Below, piece by piece: positions 35,429-44,975 of a stretch of 57,401 nucleotides of DNA. Within the stretch, counting starts at the first letter, position 1; every line of letters starts with the position of its first letter. This stretch comes from a bacterium. GTDB taxonomy: Bacteria; Bacillota_I; Bacilli_A; RF39; UBA660. The stretch is from contig SFSZ01000013.1 of assembly GCA_004563275.1 (NCBI GenBank), positions 1 to 57,401 on the forward strand. The letters are read 5' to 3'. Below the pieces are notes generated by a model. It saw only the letters and a program-made list of their open reading frames with translations. It was not told where the DNA came from and searched no databases. The translations under genes were made by a program, and so were the position numbers.

Positions 35429-35750
35429 TAACTATTCTACTTATCGGATATCCCTTAACTCTAATCACTTCATATTCTTCATTACTTAAAGTCTTATTAT
35501 AAATATTATTAAAATTATTAATAGAATCTTTAATTTTACCTTCTCTAACTTCATAACATCTTTCATTAGAACAAAAACTAATTAATTCATTATATCTAAT
35601 ATTATTTAAATATTTACTTAAATTTAAAGTATTAACCTCTTTAGGTTCTATAATATAATTATTACAATCAACATAAGCATAACTATTATTATTTAAAGAT
35701 ATAATTAAAACAAATAAAAAAAATAGTAATATAACACAGTACTTCTTCAC
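35412..35750 (-). CDS. Unknown secreted protein
   Basis: 112 residues from GTG 35750, placed by an AGGTG site 6 bases upstream. A signal peptide (VKKYCVILLFFLFVLIISL, cleavage perhaps after SYA) leads to an 85-residue mature part with cysteines that could form pairs (CNNY, FCSNERCYE, NNCE). Not recognised. Its 3' end overlaps the helicase gene by 17 bp on the opposite strand. Confidence 0.55.
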   Translation of the reverse strand: MKKYCVILLFFLFVLIISLNNNSYAYVDCNNYIIEPKEVNTLNLSKYLNNIRYNELISFCSNERCYEVREGKIKDSINNFNNIYNKTLSNEEYEVIRVKGYPISRIVINNCE

Positions 35751-35793
35751 ATCTAACACCTGTTATTATTATTACCATTTTATAATTAATTAT

Positions 35794-36228
35794 TTACTTA
35801 TTTAATAAATATATTGCAAAATTTAAATATCCAGCTATTAATAACCATACAATATAAGGAATTAATAAATATCCTGAAACTTTATTATATTTAAAGAAAG
35901 AATAAGTCATATATCCAACTACTACTAATAATATTAAAATCCAAATAAAGGCAAACAATCTCATCTTTAATCCAAAAAAAATAAATGTCCAACATGCATT
36001 AATTAATAACTGAATAAAATAAATAATATACGGCATATCATCATACTTAGTAGCTAAATAAATACTTATTGTCATTAATATAAATAAGACTGTCCACACT
36101 ATTGGAAAAACTATTTTAGGCGGATATAAAGCCGGTAAAGTTAAACCTTCAACACTACTACCAGTTAATAAAGATGGAACAACTCCAATCAAAAAAGTTG
36201 CTATCAACAATATAATAAATTTTTTCAT
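35794..36228 (-). CDS. tspO: TspO/MBR family protein
   Basis: 144 residues with five transmembrane helices. Family residues are present: ALYPPKIVFPIVWTVLFILM, NACWTFIFFGLK and the C-terminal YLNFAIYLLNK. TspO binds porphyrins and sterol-like ligands and is linked to stress responses; the role in this organism is unknown. A GGTGATT site precedes the ATG. Tryptophan content is lower than in proteobacterial homologues, as in other Bacillota. Confidence 0.88.
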   Translation of the reverse strand: MKKFIILLIATFLIGVVPSLLTGSSVEGLTLPALYPPKIVFPIVWTVLFILMTISIYLATKYDDMPYIIYFIQLLINACWTFIFFGLKMRLFAFIWILILLVVVGYMTYSFFKYNKVSGYLLIPYIVWLLIAGYLNFAIYLLNK

Positions 36229-36272
36229 AAATCACCTTTATTATATTATAAGCAACTTTAATTTAATTATTC

Positions 36273-37652
36273 TTAACTAAAATAATAGTAGTTTTCATAA
36301 TTCTTCATCAATTGTTCATAATTTTCTTTACTAGTATAAATTGTATAATTAGTATAATTATAATCAACTAATCTATTTCTATTAACATCATTAATTACCA
36401 TACGTACTTCATCAAAGAAATTAAAATCAGCATCATAATAAACATGATAATCAATAGTATTTTTATAAACATCTAACTCCGCAGTATTACCATAATTAGT
36501 TACTACCTCTAAAACTATTGAATTATTATCACTTTCAACAAAATTATATTTATTAAAGTTATGAATTACTAAATCTTTATCATATTTAACAGTTTCACTA
36601 AATGTACTAAAAGTTGTCTTATCACTATAATTATAATAGCTTTTAAAATTAGACATTCCTAAAGAAAATAATCCACAACCAACACCACAACATACTAATG
36701 ATAATAAAAACACTAAAGCACACATTCCTTCTTTAGTTCTACGATTTTTTAAGAAAGAATATATCTTAATCAATATAATAATATCACATGCAATTAAAGA
36801 AAGAATTATAAGTAAGATTCCCCAAAATACAAATCCTGATTTAGCTATTAAAAAACTAATAACTAAACATGCTAATAAAGCAATAAGTATAGTGCAAAAA
36901 CAAAATCCACAAAATATTACAAAACAATCTACAAAAAATAATACAATCTTAGCTAATCCCGAAAATAATCTAAAATCAGAATGTTCTGGATCTCTAATAA
37001 TAATTTTAGTTTCTTTAACATTATCTTTTTTCTTTTCAAACTTCTTTTCTTCTTTAACCTGCTCATTATCATCTTTTTCATTTGTTTTTTCTTCAATTAC
37101 TGACTTTTCATAATAATCTAAAAATCTTATTTTAAATATATGAAGTAAAATCATAATAGTAACAATACTAATAGCTAATATATATAAAGTAGATAATATT
37201 CTATGTATACCATAATAAAAAGATGAAGGTAAGAATCCAAATAATCCATAATATATATAAGATAAGAAACTACCTAATAACATTAAACATAAAACAATAA
37301 AAAAGCCAAATATAAACATTTCTAAAAAACATTTTACTCTTTGCCTAAAAGTCATTGAACTAAGCATTTTATATACTCTTGTAAGATAATCTAAAGCACT
37401 TTCTAAAAATTTATTAAAAGTATTCTTTGCTTGTTTTTTATTATTAACGTCTTTAATATTCTGATTTAATAACTCATCAATATTTAAATTAAATAATTGA
37501 CATAATTGTAAAACTTTATCCATCTCTGGATAAGCTTGTCCCGATTCCCATTTAGATACAGATTGTCTTGACACTCCTAGTTTATCTGCAAGTTGTTCTT
37601 GTGATAAATTATTTTCCTTTCTAATCCTTTTTAAATTGTCAGATAAATTCAT
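36273..37652 (-). CDS. XRE-type regulator fused to a membrane domain
   Basis: 459 residues from ATG 37652, set by GGAGGAG 7 bases upstream. The N-terminal HTH (residues 1-65) reads NLSQEQLADKLGVSRQSVSKWESGQAYPEMDKVLQLCQLF in two parts, a classic Cro/C1-type fold. A linker leads to several hydrophobic helices (about 105-170 and 235-330), a Lys/Glu-rich loop between them, and a C-terminal extracytoplasmic Tyr/Asn-rich domain. Such one-component membrane regulators sense the envelope. An inverted repeat in its upstream region (37666-37719) may be its own operator. Confidence 0.8.
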   Translation of the reverse strand: MNLSDNLKRIRKENNLSQEQLADKLGVSRQSVSKWESGQAYPEMDKVLQLCQLFNLNIDELLNQNIKDVNNKKQAKNTFNKFLESALDYLTRVYKMLSSMTFRQRVKCFLEMFIFGFFIVLCLMLLGSFLSYIYYGLFGFLPSSFYYGIHRILSTLYILAISIVTIMILLHIFKIRFLDYYEKSVIEEKTNEKDDNEQVKEEKKFEKKKDNVKETKIIIRDPEHSDFRLFSGLAKIVLFFVDCFVIFCGFCFCTILIALLACLVISFLIAKSGFVFWGILLIILSLIACDIIILIKIYSFLKNRRTKEGMCALVFLLSLVCCGVGCGLFSLGMSNFKSYYNYSDKTTFSTFSETVKYDKDLVIHNFNKYNFVESDNNSIVLEVVTNYGNTAELDVYKNTIDYHVYYDADFNFFDEVRMVINDVNRNRLVDYNYTNYTIYTSKENYEQLMKNYENYYYFS

Positions 37653-37665
37653 AATATCTCCTCCT

Positions 37666-37719
37666 AACAACTAAATCATATAATTTCTACCGGTTGCATT
37701 CTACCAATTTTTAGTTGTT
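37666..37719. promoter_or_regulatory. Candidate operator of the XRE regulator
   Basis: Perfect inverted arms AACAACTAAA (37666-37675) and TTTAGTTGTT (37710-37719). Nearby are repeats of GTTGCATT (around 37693 and 37735). They lie just upstream of the regulator gene, a usual position for autorepression. Confidence 0.5.
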
Positions 37720-37767
37720 TTTTGTTAACTTATAGTTGCATTTAGCATATTTTAACACAAAAGAAAA

Positions 37768-37785
37768 CAATATCAAAAGATATTG
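37768..37785 (-). terminator. Terminator of the adenylate-forming enzyme gene
   Basis: CAATATC (37768-37774) pairs with GATATTG (37779-37785). A-rich and U-rich flanks suit both strands. It directly follows the stop at 37786. Confidence 0.65.
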
Positions 37786-39525
37786 CTATTTTTTCTTATG
37801 CTTTTTCTCAAGTTCTCGGTAAGCTACTTTACCTATAGCTGTAACCGGCACAGATTTACGATATTCAATCTCACTAGGAACTGCATAAGCAGCTAAATGT
37901 TCTTTACAGTAAGCTCTTACTTTAGCTTTAGTTTCTAAAGTATCTTCATAACCATCTTTTAAAACAATAACCGCTTTAGGAGTTTGCCCTTTAGTTTTAT
38001 GAGGAATACCTACAACTGTACAAGAAGATACGCACTCACATTTAGAAATAATTTCTTCTAATTCAATTGGATATACATTATAACCATTAGTTATAATCAT
38101 TCTCTTTAATCTAGAAGAATAGAATAATAATCCATCTTCATTTCTATAACCTAAATCTCCAGTATGTAACCAGATTTTACCATCACTATGATTTACTAAT
38201 GTTTTAGCAGTCTCTTCATCTTCATTAATATACCCCATCATAATAGTTGGTCCATTAATACAGATTTCACCTATTTCACCAGTTTCTTTTTCAACATCAC
38301 TATTTGGTTCAAATATTCTAATATCCATATCTGGATTAGGAATACCTAAAGTACCATTAATAACATCACTCTCATTCATATTAGCAGTACAACAACTAAA
38401 TCCAGTTGCTTCACTTAATCCATAACCTGATTTAACAACCGCATCACTACCACATTCTCTTAAAAACTTTTCAAACTGAATCTTTAAGTCTTGAGGTAAA
38501 TAATCTCCACCAACAACAACTACCTTAATATCTTTTAAAGCATTTTTGCCAGGCTTCATACCATCAACACTCATTTTAAGTAAAGATGGTACTGCTGGAT
38601 AAACATTAGGTTTATATTTCTTTATTTCACTATTTATCTTTTTAGTATTAATCTTAGGAACAATAATACAAGTCATTCCTGCACATAAACATGTATGACA
38701 ACATAAAGCTAAACCAAAAACATGGAAAATTGGCAACGCCGATAATACTGAATTACCTGGTTTAATTTCATTACAAACCGTTTTAGTCTGTAAAGCCATT
38801 GCATTAAAATTACCATTAGAAATAATAATTCCCTTAGGTTTACCAGTTGTACCACCACTATAAATTATAGCAGCTGGATCATTAGATCCTCTTTTAACAT
38901 AACAATCAATTCCACTGTTACCATTACTTAGAAAATCATGCCAACTAAGCATTCCTTCATCAAGTTTCATATTATCTCCAGCTTTAATACTGTACATTAA
39001 TTGCATAACTTTACCAAAACTATTGCTTGTAGGAATCATTATAAAATGTTTTACTTTAATATCTCTAGCCTTAGGCATAGAAACATCCCCACAAAATAAT
39101 ATTTCACTATTAGTTTCACTTAAAGCTCTTTCAATATCAGCAGTTGAAGATAATGGATGAACAATATTAGCTATCGCTCCAATTTTATTTATCGCATAAA
39201 AAAGTGCAAAACTCTCTGGAGAATTAGGTAAACACATAGTTACACATTCATTTTCTACAATATTAAATTGTTTTAAAGCACTAGCAATCCTATCAATTTT
39301 CTTTAAAAAACTTCTATAAGATACCTCTAAGCCAAAATAACGATAAGCTATTCTTCTTTCATTAGTAAGAGCAGATATCTTTAATGCATCATACAAACTA
39401 CCACTAAAATAACTTAAATGTTCTGGCATATCACCATAATATTTTAACCATGGTTTAGATTTATCATATTTTTCATTTTTAATAAAATTCATTAACTTAG
39501 ATATATAATCATTTACAATACCCAT
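37786..39525 (-). CDS. AMP-forming acyl-CoA synthetase/ligase
   Basis: 579 residues from ATG 39525; AAGGAAGGAT lies upstream and the in-frame ATG at 39567 has no site. Motifs of the class I adenylate-forming family: AAIIYSGGTTGKPKGI (P-loop), KSGYGLSEATGF, GEICINGPTIMMGY, WLHTGDLGYRNEDGLLF, and the catalytic Lys in VTAIGKVAYREL. It activates a carboxylic acid to the adenylate and probably to the CoA thioester. The substrate (fatty acid or other) is unknown; no carrier-protein or beta-oxidation gene is nearby. It has its own terminator. Confidence 0.85.
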   Translation of the reverse strand: MGIVNDYISKLMNFIKNEKYDKSKPWLKYYGDMPEHLSYFSGSLYDALKISALTNERRIAYRYFGLEVSYRSFLKKIDRIASALKQFNIVENECVTMCLPNSPESFALFYAINKIGAIANIVHPLSSTADIERALSETNSEILFCGDVSMPKARDIKVKHFIMIPTSNSFGKVMQLMYSIKAGDNMKLDEGMLSWHDFLSNGNSGIDCYVKRGSNDPAAIIYSGGTTGKPKGIIISNGNFNAMALQTKTVCNEIKPGNSVLSALPIFHVFGLALCCHTCLCAGMTCIIVPKINTKKINSEIKKYKPNVYPAVPSLLKMSVDGMKPGKNALKDIKVVVVGGDYLPQDLKIQFEKFLRECGSDAVVKSGYGLSEATGFSCCTANMNESDVINGTLGIPNPDMDIRIFEPNSDVEKETGEIGEICINGPTIMMGYINEDEETAKTLVNHSDGKIWLHTGDLGYRNEDGLLFYSSRLKRMIITNGYNVYPIELEEIISKCECVSSCTVVGIPHKTKGQTPKAVIVLKDGYEDTLETKAKVRAYCKEHLAAYAVPSEIEYRKSVPVTAIGKVAYRELEKKHKKK

Positions 39526-39624
39526 AATTTTATATCCTTCCTTATCTATGTATATTAATTGTATCATGAATTAAAGTATTTTTAAACATCAATAACAAAT
39601 CATACCTGTCAAATAAAAAAAGAA

Positions 39625-40119
39625 TTACTGTTTACCAATAATTCTCTTAAATTTATATTCACTTTCTTTTAAATAATTATCTATTAATTTACTTTGCTCT
39701 TTAGTTTCTGCATAGGCTGTAATAGCTAAAGTTTTTTGCCAATCTTTTGTATATCCATCAGTAGTTAAATTAGTAATCTTATGATCTTTAAGCCAATCTC
39801 TAAGTTCAATCATAGCTTCTTTATTATCATTTAAAATAACATTAACATAAGTTCTATCCTTAGAAAATTTATTACTTATAAATAACGCTAAATAAGTTCC
39901 AATACCACTAGCAATCGCAATAACATAAATCATTAAGTCACCATCACCACTACTAACAGCATCAATTAATTTATAAAAAATAACCTGACTAATAACTGCA
40001 CTTAAAGATGCTAAAAAAGACTTATTCTTTTGAATAAGCAAAGTCTTACTAGTTCCTAAAATATTATCTACAACTTTAATTACAAAAACTACAATTAAAT
40101 TAATAATAAATGCTTTCAT
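39625..40119 (-). CDS. DUF5698/DUF2179 (UPF0316-like) membrane protein
   Basis: 164 residues. Three hydrophobic helices (about 1-20, 37-56, 65-85) with the DNILGTSKTLLIQK element of the UPF0316/DUF5698 family, then a cytosolic alpha-beta domain (TYVNVILNDNKEAMIELRDWL, ending in YKFKRIIGK) like DUF2179. Function is unknown. GGGTGATG precedes the ATG. Confidence 0.75.
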   Translation of the reverse strand: MKAFIINLIVVFVIKVVDNILGTSKTLLIQKNKSFLASLSAVISQVIFYKLIDAVSSGDGDLMIYVIAIASGIGTYLALFISNKFSKDRTYVNVILNDNKEAMIELRDWLKDHKITNLTTDGYTKDWQKTLAITAYAETKEQSKLIDNYLKESEYKFKRIIGKQ

Positions 40120-40194
40120 TTACATCACCCTTTTTTTACGCATGAGCAACAATAATATCACATTTATTAATAATATGCAAATCATAATGAAAAG

Positions 40195-40782
40195 TTATAA
40201 AATATATAATTCTAATCCCAAACAAATAATACTTATAATAAATACCCAAGTATCAACTGGACTATTATAGTTACATAATTTTAATGAAAATCCATACTTC
40301 AAAGGATACAATAATCTTAAAGGTCTCTTATTAAATATATCTAAAAATATATGAGATAACATCCCTAATAAAAAAGGAAACCAAATAACATTAAAACAAT
40401 AATATAATGTCCCAGTAAGTAAAAATATTCCTAAAAAAGAATGTAAAAAAGATCTATGTGGTTGATGCATACCATAAAAACATATCCCTAAAAATACAAA
40501 CATACCTATAACATTTAAATAATATTTACTATTTCCTATCATATTAAATAAACCATAATTATATTTATTATCAAAATAATAACCTAATACTAATAAACTA
40601 AAAAATAAAAATACCATTAAATCTACAGCTTTATGTTTATCACTAGTTCTTATATCTAAATCACTAACAATTCCACCAACAGTTGCAGCAGTCATACAAA
40701 CAACTAAGTCCTTAACATTATTAGGTTGAATTAATCCTAAAGCTACAACATTACTAAAAACTAAATGGGTTCTACATCTCAT
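40195..40782 (-). CDS. DUF457/YdjM-type membrane-bound hydrolase family
   Basis: 195 residues from ATG 40782; the in-frame start at 40851 would overlap the ABC permease gene and lacks a site. N-terminal MRCRTHLVFSNVVALGL, then GGIVSDLDIRTSDKHK, HQPHRSFLHSFLG and GMLSHIFLDIFNKRPLRLLYP are the DUF457/YdjM His and Asp motifs, thought to bind metal. Six hydrophobic segments. Function unknown. The upstream AATAAGTGAAGTGATTTTT is shared with the radical SAM gene at 48013. Confidence 0.8.
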   Translation of the reverse strand: MRCRTHLVFSNVVALGLIQPNNVKDLVVCMTAATVGGIVSDLDIRTSDKHKAVDLMVFLFFSLLVLGYYFDNKYNYGLFNMIGNSKYYLNVIGMFVFLGICFYGMHQPHRSFLHSFLGIFLLTGTLYYCFNVIWFPFLLGMLSHIFLDIFNKRPLRLLYPLKYGFSLKLCNYNSPVDTWVFIISIICLGLELYIL

Positions 40783-40837
40783 AAAAATCACTTCACTTAT
40801 TATATAATAGCATAAAAAAGATGGATATAAAATCCAT

Positions 40838-41617
40838 CTACGAACCAACACTACTATAATGCTTAAGTCCTAATTTAAAAAGAAATATTGCTGGAATTAA
40901 GTATAAAACAACAATTAAAGGAGAAAACACATAAAATAAATTATCACTTTTAGAAGTTAAATATAACAAAGGATAATAATTTACAAAACCAAAAGGAATA
41001 ATATAAGTAAAAAATATTACAAAACCTCTTTTATAAATTCCAATCGGATACTGAGCTACATGCTTACCACCATTCGTAAAAATATTTTTAATTTCTAAAT
41101 TCTGAACAGTCACAAAACAATAAGAATCAGTAAGTAAAAAAATTGAAAAGAAAATAACAATTGAACTAATCATCATTAAAATCAAAACTATAACTTTATA
41201 AATATCCCAGCTAATATTAATTTTAACTAATGATAATCCTACTATAAATAAAGATTGAATAATTTTACTAGTTCTTCCAATATCCATTTTTGAAACCATT
41301 ACTTGTTCCAATACACCTCTAGGTCTTAACAAAAATCTATCTAAAGAACCACTTATAATATAGTCTTCAAAAGTATCAATTCCTCTAAAAAAAGTTTCAT
41401 TAAAAGAAAATCCAAATTGAATAATTCCAAAACAAAGCATTACTTCATATAAAGAAAATCCTCTAATATTATTAAACTTACTAAATAAAGCTAGTATTAT
41501 AAAATAATAAGAAAAAAAGATAAATATATAACTAATAAAAGCTAATATAAAAGATACTTTATAAGATAATTCAGATTTAATCGTATTCTTTAAGTTAGTC
41601 ATAAATAACTTAACCAC
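40838..41617 (-). CDS. ABC-2 type permease (DUF990)
   Basis: 259 residues, six transmembrane helices. FRGIDTFEDYIISGSLDRFLLRPRG is the coupling segment of the DUF990 ABC-2 permeases, and a second motif is YPIGIYKRGFVIFFTYIIPFGFVNYYP. It pairs with the homologous permease upstream (8-bp overlap) and the ATPase to form an exporter. Substrates of this family are mostly unknown; drug or lipid export is usual for ABC-2. Confidence 0.87.
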   Translation of the reverse strand: MVKLFMTNLKNTIKSELSYKVSFILAFISYIFIFFSYYFIILALFSKFNNIRGFSLYEVMLCFGIIQFGFSFNETFFRGIDTFEDYIISGSLDRFLLRPRGVLEQVMVSKMDIGRTSKIIQSLFIVGLSLVKINISWDIYKVIVLILMMISSIVIFFSIFLLTDSYCFVTVQNLEIKNIFTNGGKHVAQYPIGIYKRGFVIFFTYIIPFGFVNYYPLLYLTSKSDNLFYVFSPLIVVLYLIPAIFLFKLGLKHYSSVGS

Positions 41618-42413
41618 CCTGAATCACCGCCTTTTTAAGCGCTAAATTAGATAAAAAGACATTAATAACATTAGTTATCACAATCCACATTAAAGATAAA
41701 CATATAAGCTTAAAAACACCATTAAGAGCAATATCACCAGAAAACAATCTAAAAGGAAAATCACTAATAAACCTAAAAGGTAAAACATTAGCTATCTTAC
41801 GTAAAAAAGAAGGAAAGAAAGGTAAAGGAACAATCATTCCCATAAACGTTTCAGCAATAACTCCATAAATATTAACAATACCCTTAGAATCAATTGTAAA
41901 CATCATAACAATATGAATAAACATACTAAGAGCACTAACTAATAAACAAGAAAGTAATAAACTAATAATAAATACTAAAATAACTTTAATACTAGGAAAA
42001 GTAAGCTTTAAAGGATCTGGAAGTAAAGAAGCTACTATTATTAATGGACCACACCTTAAACCAGCATTAACTACCTTTTTAGCTATCATCTTAATATAAA
42101 ACTTTAAATAAAAATTTTGAGGCCTAACTAGTTCATAAGCTAAATTACCATTCTTAATCATTTTAATCAAACTTTGATCTTTTTCATAAGGATAAGTTAA
42201 AGCAAAAAAAGCTTGAGATATCCACAAATAATTAACTAAATTTTGAAAATTCATTGGTAATGAAGAACTACTATTAGATTCATAAAAAGCTAAATAAACC
42301 ATTAAATAAATAAAACCAAAAAATAATTGAGTAAAAAATCCAGAAATAGCTGCTGCTCTATATTGTAAAGCAGCAATAACTCTTAATCTAAAATAATTTA
42401 CATAAGCTCTCAT
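41610..42413 (-). CDS. ABC-2 type permease (DUF990)
   Basis: 267 residues, six transmembrane helices. Family features: YFRLRVIAALQYRAAAISGFFTQL at the N terminus, IKNGNLAYELVRPQNFY and the late VLPFRFISDFPFRLFSG. The second permease of the exporter. It overlaps the ATPase gene by 4 bp and the other permease by 8 bp, which suggests equimolar translation. Confidence 0.87.
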   Translation of the reverse strand: MRAYVNYFRLRVIAALQYRAAAISGFFTQLFFGFIYLMVYLAFYESNSSSSLPMNFQNLVNYLWISQAFFALTYPYEKDQSLIKMIKNGNLAYELVRPQNFYLKFYIKMIAKKVVNAGLRCGPLIIVASLLPDPLKLTFPSIKVILVFIISLLLSCLLVSALSMFIHIVMMFTIDSKGIVNIYGVIAETFMGMIVPLPFFPSFLRKIANVLPFRFISDFPFRLFSGDIALNGVFKLICLSLMWIVITNVINVFLSNLALKKAVIQGG

Positions 42414-43393
42414 ATTTCATAATCATGATATAACTTTAATATTACATCATCTATACTTTCATTCTTAATATCAATATCATTAATTACATATTTTAAAGAT
42501 AAATTATTTAACAATTTAGATAACGATAATACATTAGAATCAATAATAAAACTATATCCATTAATATTCTTACTCTTCTTAATAATACCCTTTAATCTAA
42601 TCTTATCAATTTTCTCATTAGTACTTACAAGAACTTCTTTATAACTTCCATATTTCTTTTTTAAATTACTAAGGGTTCCATCATACAATAATTCACCCTT
42701 ACCTATAAGAATAATTCTTTTTGCAAGCGCTTCTATATCTGTCATATCATGAGTAGTTAAAATAACAGTAGTTTTATGATTTTTATTTAATTTCTTAATA
42801 AAATCTCTAACTATCTTCTTACTTTCTGCATCTAACCCAATTGTTGGTTCATCTAGAAATAATATTTTAGGTTTATGAAGTAAGGAAGCTGCTATTTCAC
42901 ACCTCATACGTTGACCTAAACTTAAACTTCTTACTGGTTGTTTCATTACTTCTTGTATGTTTAAAAGATTTACAAGTTCGGTCTTAGTTTTTTGATACTC
43001 TTTATCACTTAAATCATATATATCTTTAAGTAAATCAAAAGTATCTTCAGCAGGAATATCCCAGGATAATTGACTTCTTTGACCAAAGACAACACCTATA
43101 TTAGAAACATATTTTTTTCTATCCTTAAAAGGATCTAAACCATTAACTCTAATGTTTCCAGCGGTTGGTAACAATATACCACTAAGCATCTTTATAGTAG
43201 TACTTTTTCCTGCCCCATTCGGACCAATATAACCAACAATTTCGCCTTTCTCAATTGAAAATGATACATTCTTAACAGCATCTATGTATGTATATTCTCT
43301 CTTGAAAAAAGATTTTAAAGCTGCTTTTAATCCACTATTACGTTTCGCAACTTTAAAAGTTTTACTAATGCAATCTACATTAATGAACGACAT
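42410..43393 (-). CDS. ABC transporter ATP-binding protein
   Basis: 327 residues. Walker A GPNGAGKST, Q-loop near FGQRSQL, signature LSLGQRMRCEIAASLL, Walker B ILFLDEPTIGLD and the switch His in TTHD. The RSQLSWDIP insertion is usual in the DUF990 exporter group. First gene of a three-gene operon behind a consensus promoter at 43487-43515 and a leader hairpin at 43424-43442. AAAGGAG precedes the ATG. Confidence 0.93.
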   Translation of the reverse strand: MSFINVDCISKTFKVAKRNSGLKAALKSFFKREYTYIDAVKNVSFSIEKGEIVGYIGPNGAGKSTTIKMLSGILLPTAGNIRVNGLDPFKDRKKYVSNIGVVFGQRSQLSWDIPAEDTFDLLKDIYDLSDKEYQKTKTELVNLLNIQEVMKQPVRSLSLGQRMRCEIAASLLHKPKILFLDEPTIGLDAESKKIVRDFIKKLNKNHKTTVILTTHDMTDIEALAKRIILIGKGELLYDGTLSNLKKKYGSYKEVLVSTNEKIDKIRLKGIIKKSKNINGYSFIIDSNVLSLSKLLNNLSLKYVINDIDIKNESIDDVILKLYHDYEI

Positions 43394-43423
43394 TTATAAC
43401 TCCTTTCTAAACAACGCAAAAAA

Positions 43424-43515
43424 CCACATATAAAATATGTAGTACCCTATTTTAAAAAATAAGATTAATTGCAAAATGTCACCACCATTATATTAAGTAA
43501 ATTTAAAGTTGTCAA
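43424..43515 (-). promoter_or_regulatory. Consensus promoter and possible attenuator of the ABC operon
   Basis: Minus strand TTGACA (complement 43510-43515), 17 bp, TATAAT (complement 43487-43492): a perfect consensus. In the roughly 87-nt leader a 7-bp hairpin (43424-43442, one G-U pair) followed by U6 looks like an intrinsic terminator before the first gene, so the leader may attenuate. Confidence 0.6.
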
Positions 43516-43540
43516 TAAGTAATAAAATTAAAGACATAAA

Positions 43541-43568
43541 AAAAGTAAAGCAATAATACTTTACTTTT
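43541..43568 (-). terminator. asnS terminator
   Basis: AAAAGTAAAG (43541-43550) pairs with CTTTACTTTT (43559-43568); U run on the minus strand. It abuts the asnS stop. Confidence 0.82.
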
Positions 43569-44957
43569 CTAATATAAACAGTTGCCTGGTGTTCTAGGAT
43601 AAGGAATAACATCTCTAATATTTTCAATACCTGTTAAATACATAATTAATCTTTCAAATCCCATACCGAATCCAGAATGTACACATCCACCAAATCTTCT
43701 TAAATTAATATACCAATCAATTAAAGATTCATCAGCACCAGTTTCTTTCATTCTTTCTAAAAGAACATCTAATTTTTCTTCTCTTTGAGAACCACCAATT
43801 AATTCACCAGCTCCAGGAACCTCTAAATCAACTCCTGCAACTGTTTTACCATCTTCGTTAAGTTTCATATAATATGCTTTAATATCTTTAGGCCAATTCT
43901 TAACAAATACTGGACCATTAAAATGAGCAGTTAACCATTTTTCATGTTCTTTAGCTATATCATCATCATAGTCAGGAGTAAATTCCCATTTTTCTCCACT
44001 ATTCTTAAGTAAATCAATTACATCCTTATGATCAATTCTAACAAATTTACTATTAATAACCTTTTCTAATTTTTCTTTCAAACCAGGTTCAACAAACTTA
44101 TCAAAGAAATTTATTTCATCTGGACAGTTCTCTAATACATATTTAACAATATATTTTAAGAAATCCTCTTCAATATCCATTAAATCATTAATATCTGCAA
44201 ATGCAATTTCTGGCTCAATCATCCAGAATTCATTAGCATGAGTCTTAGTATTAGAGTTTTCTGTTCTAAATGTTGGTCCGAAAGTATAAATTTTGCTAAA
44301 TGCTAAAGCAAATGTTTCCCCATGTAATTGTCCAGAGCCAGTAATAAATGTTTTCTTATTAAATAAATCTTTACTAAAATCAACTTTTCCATCTTCAGTT
44401 TTAGGTAAATTATCAAAATCAAAAGTAGATACTTTAAACATTTGATCAGAACCTTCACAATCTGCAGTAGTTAATAAAGGTGTATGAACATAAATATAAT
44501 TTCTTTCTTGAAAATATTTATGAATTGCGTAAGCAGCTACACTTCTAACTCTAAATACAGCTTGAAAAGTATTACTTCTAGGTCTTAAATAAGCAATACT
44601 TCTTAAAAACTCCATACTATGTTTCTTAGGTTGTAATGGATAATCTTCAGAACAATCACCTAATAAAACCACAGAAGTAGCTTTTAATTCATAATCTTGA
44701 CCCTTACCTTCAGAAGTAGAAAATAAACCAGTTACTTCAATACTAGAACCATTATGTAATTTTGTTATTTTATCAAAATCACCAAGTTCATTAGTATAAA
44801 CAATTTGTAGATGTTTAAAACTAGTTCCATCAGAAAAATCAATAAAACCAAATTCTTTTTGTGGTCTATGATTTCTAATCCAACCTTTAACCTTTACTTC
44901 TTTACCTAAAAATTCATCTTTACAAGCATATAAATCACTTAAAAATACATAATCCAT
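43569..44957 (-). CDS. asnS: Asparaginyl-tRNA synthetase
   Basis: 462 residues from ATG 44957, preceded by AAAGGATGA; the in-frame start at 45035 lies inside the T-box and is rejected. An OB-fold anticodon-binding domain (VKVKGWIRNHR...FGFIDFSDGT) leads to the class II core: TFGPTFRTENSNTKTHANEFWMIEPE in two parts (motif 2), and GFGMGFERLIMYLTG (motif 3). It charges tRNA-Asn and is transcribed from a T-box riboswitch leader, so expression rises when uncharged tRNA-Asn accumulates. Confidence 0.95.
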   Translation of the reverse strand: MDYVFLSDLYACKDEFLGKEVKVKGWIRNHRPQKEFGFIDFSDGTSFKHLQIVYTNELGDFDKITKLHNGSSIEVTGLFSTSEGKGQDYELKATSVVLLGDCSEDYPLQPKKHSMEFLRSIAYLRPRSNTFQAVFRVRSVAAYAIHKYFQERNYIYVHTPLLTTADCEGSDQMFKVSTFDFDNLPKTEDGKVDFSKDLFNKKTFITGSGQLHGETFALAFSKIYTFGPTFRTENSNTKTHANEFWMIEPEIAFADINDLMDIEEDFLKYIVKYVLENCPDEINFFDKFVEPGLKEKLEKVINSKFVRIDHKDVIDLLKNSGEKWEFTPDYDDDIAKEHEKWLTAHFNGPVFVKNWPKDIKAYYMKLNEDGKTVAGVDLEVPGAGELIGGSQREEKLDVLLERMKETGADESLIDWYINLRRFGGCVHSGFGMGFERLIMYLTGIENIRDVIPYPRTPGNCLY

Positions 44958-44975
44958 ATAAATCATCCTTTCTAA

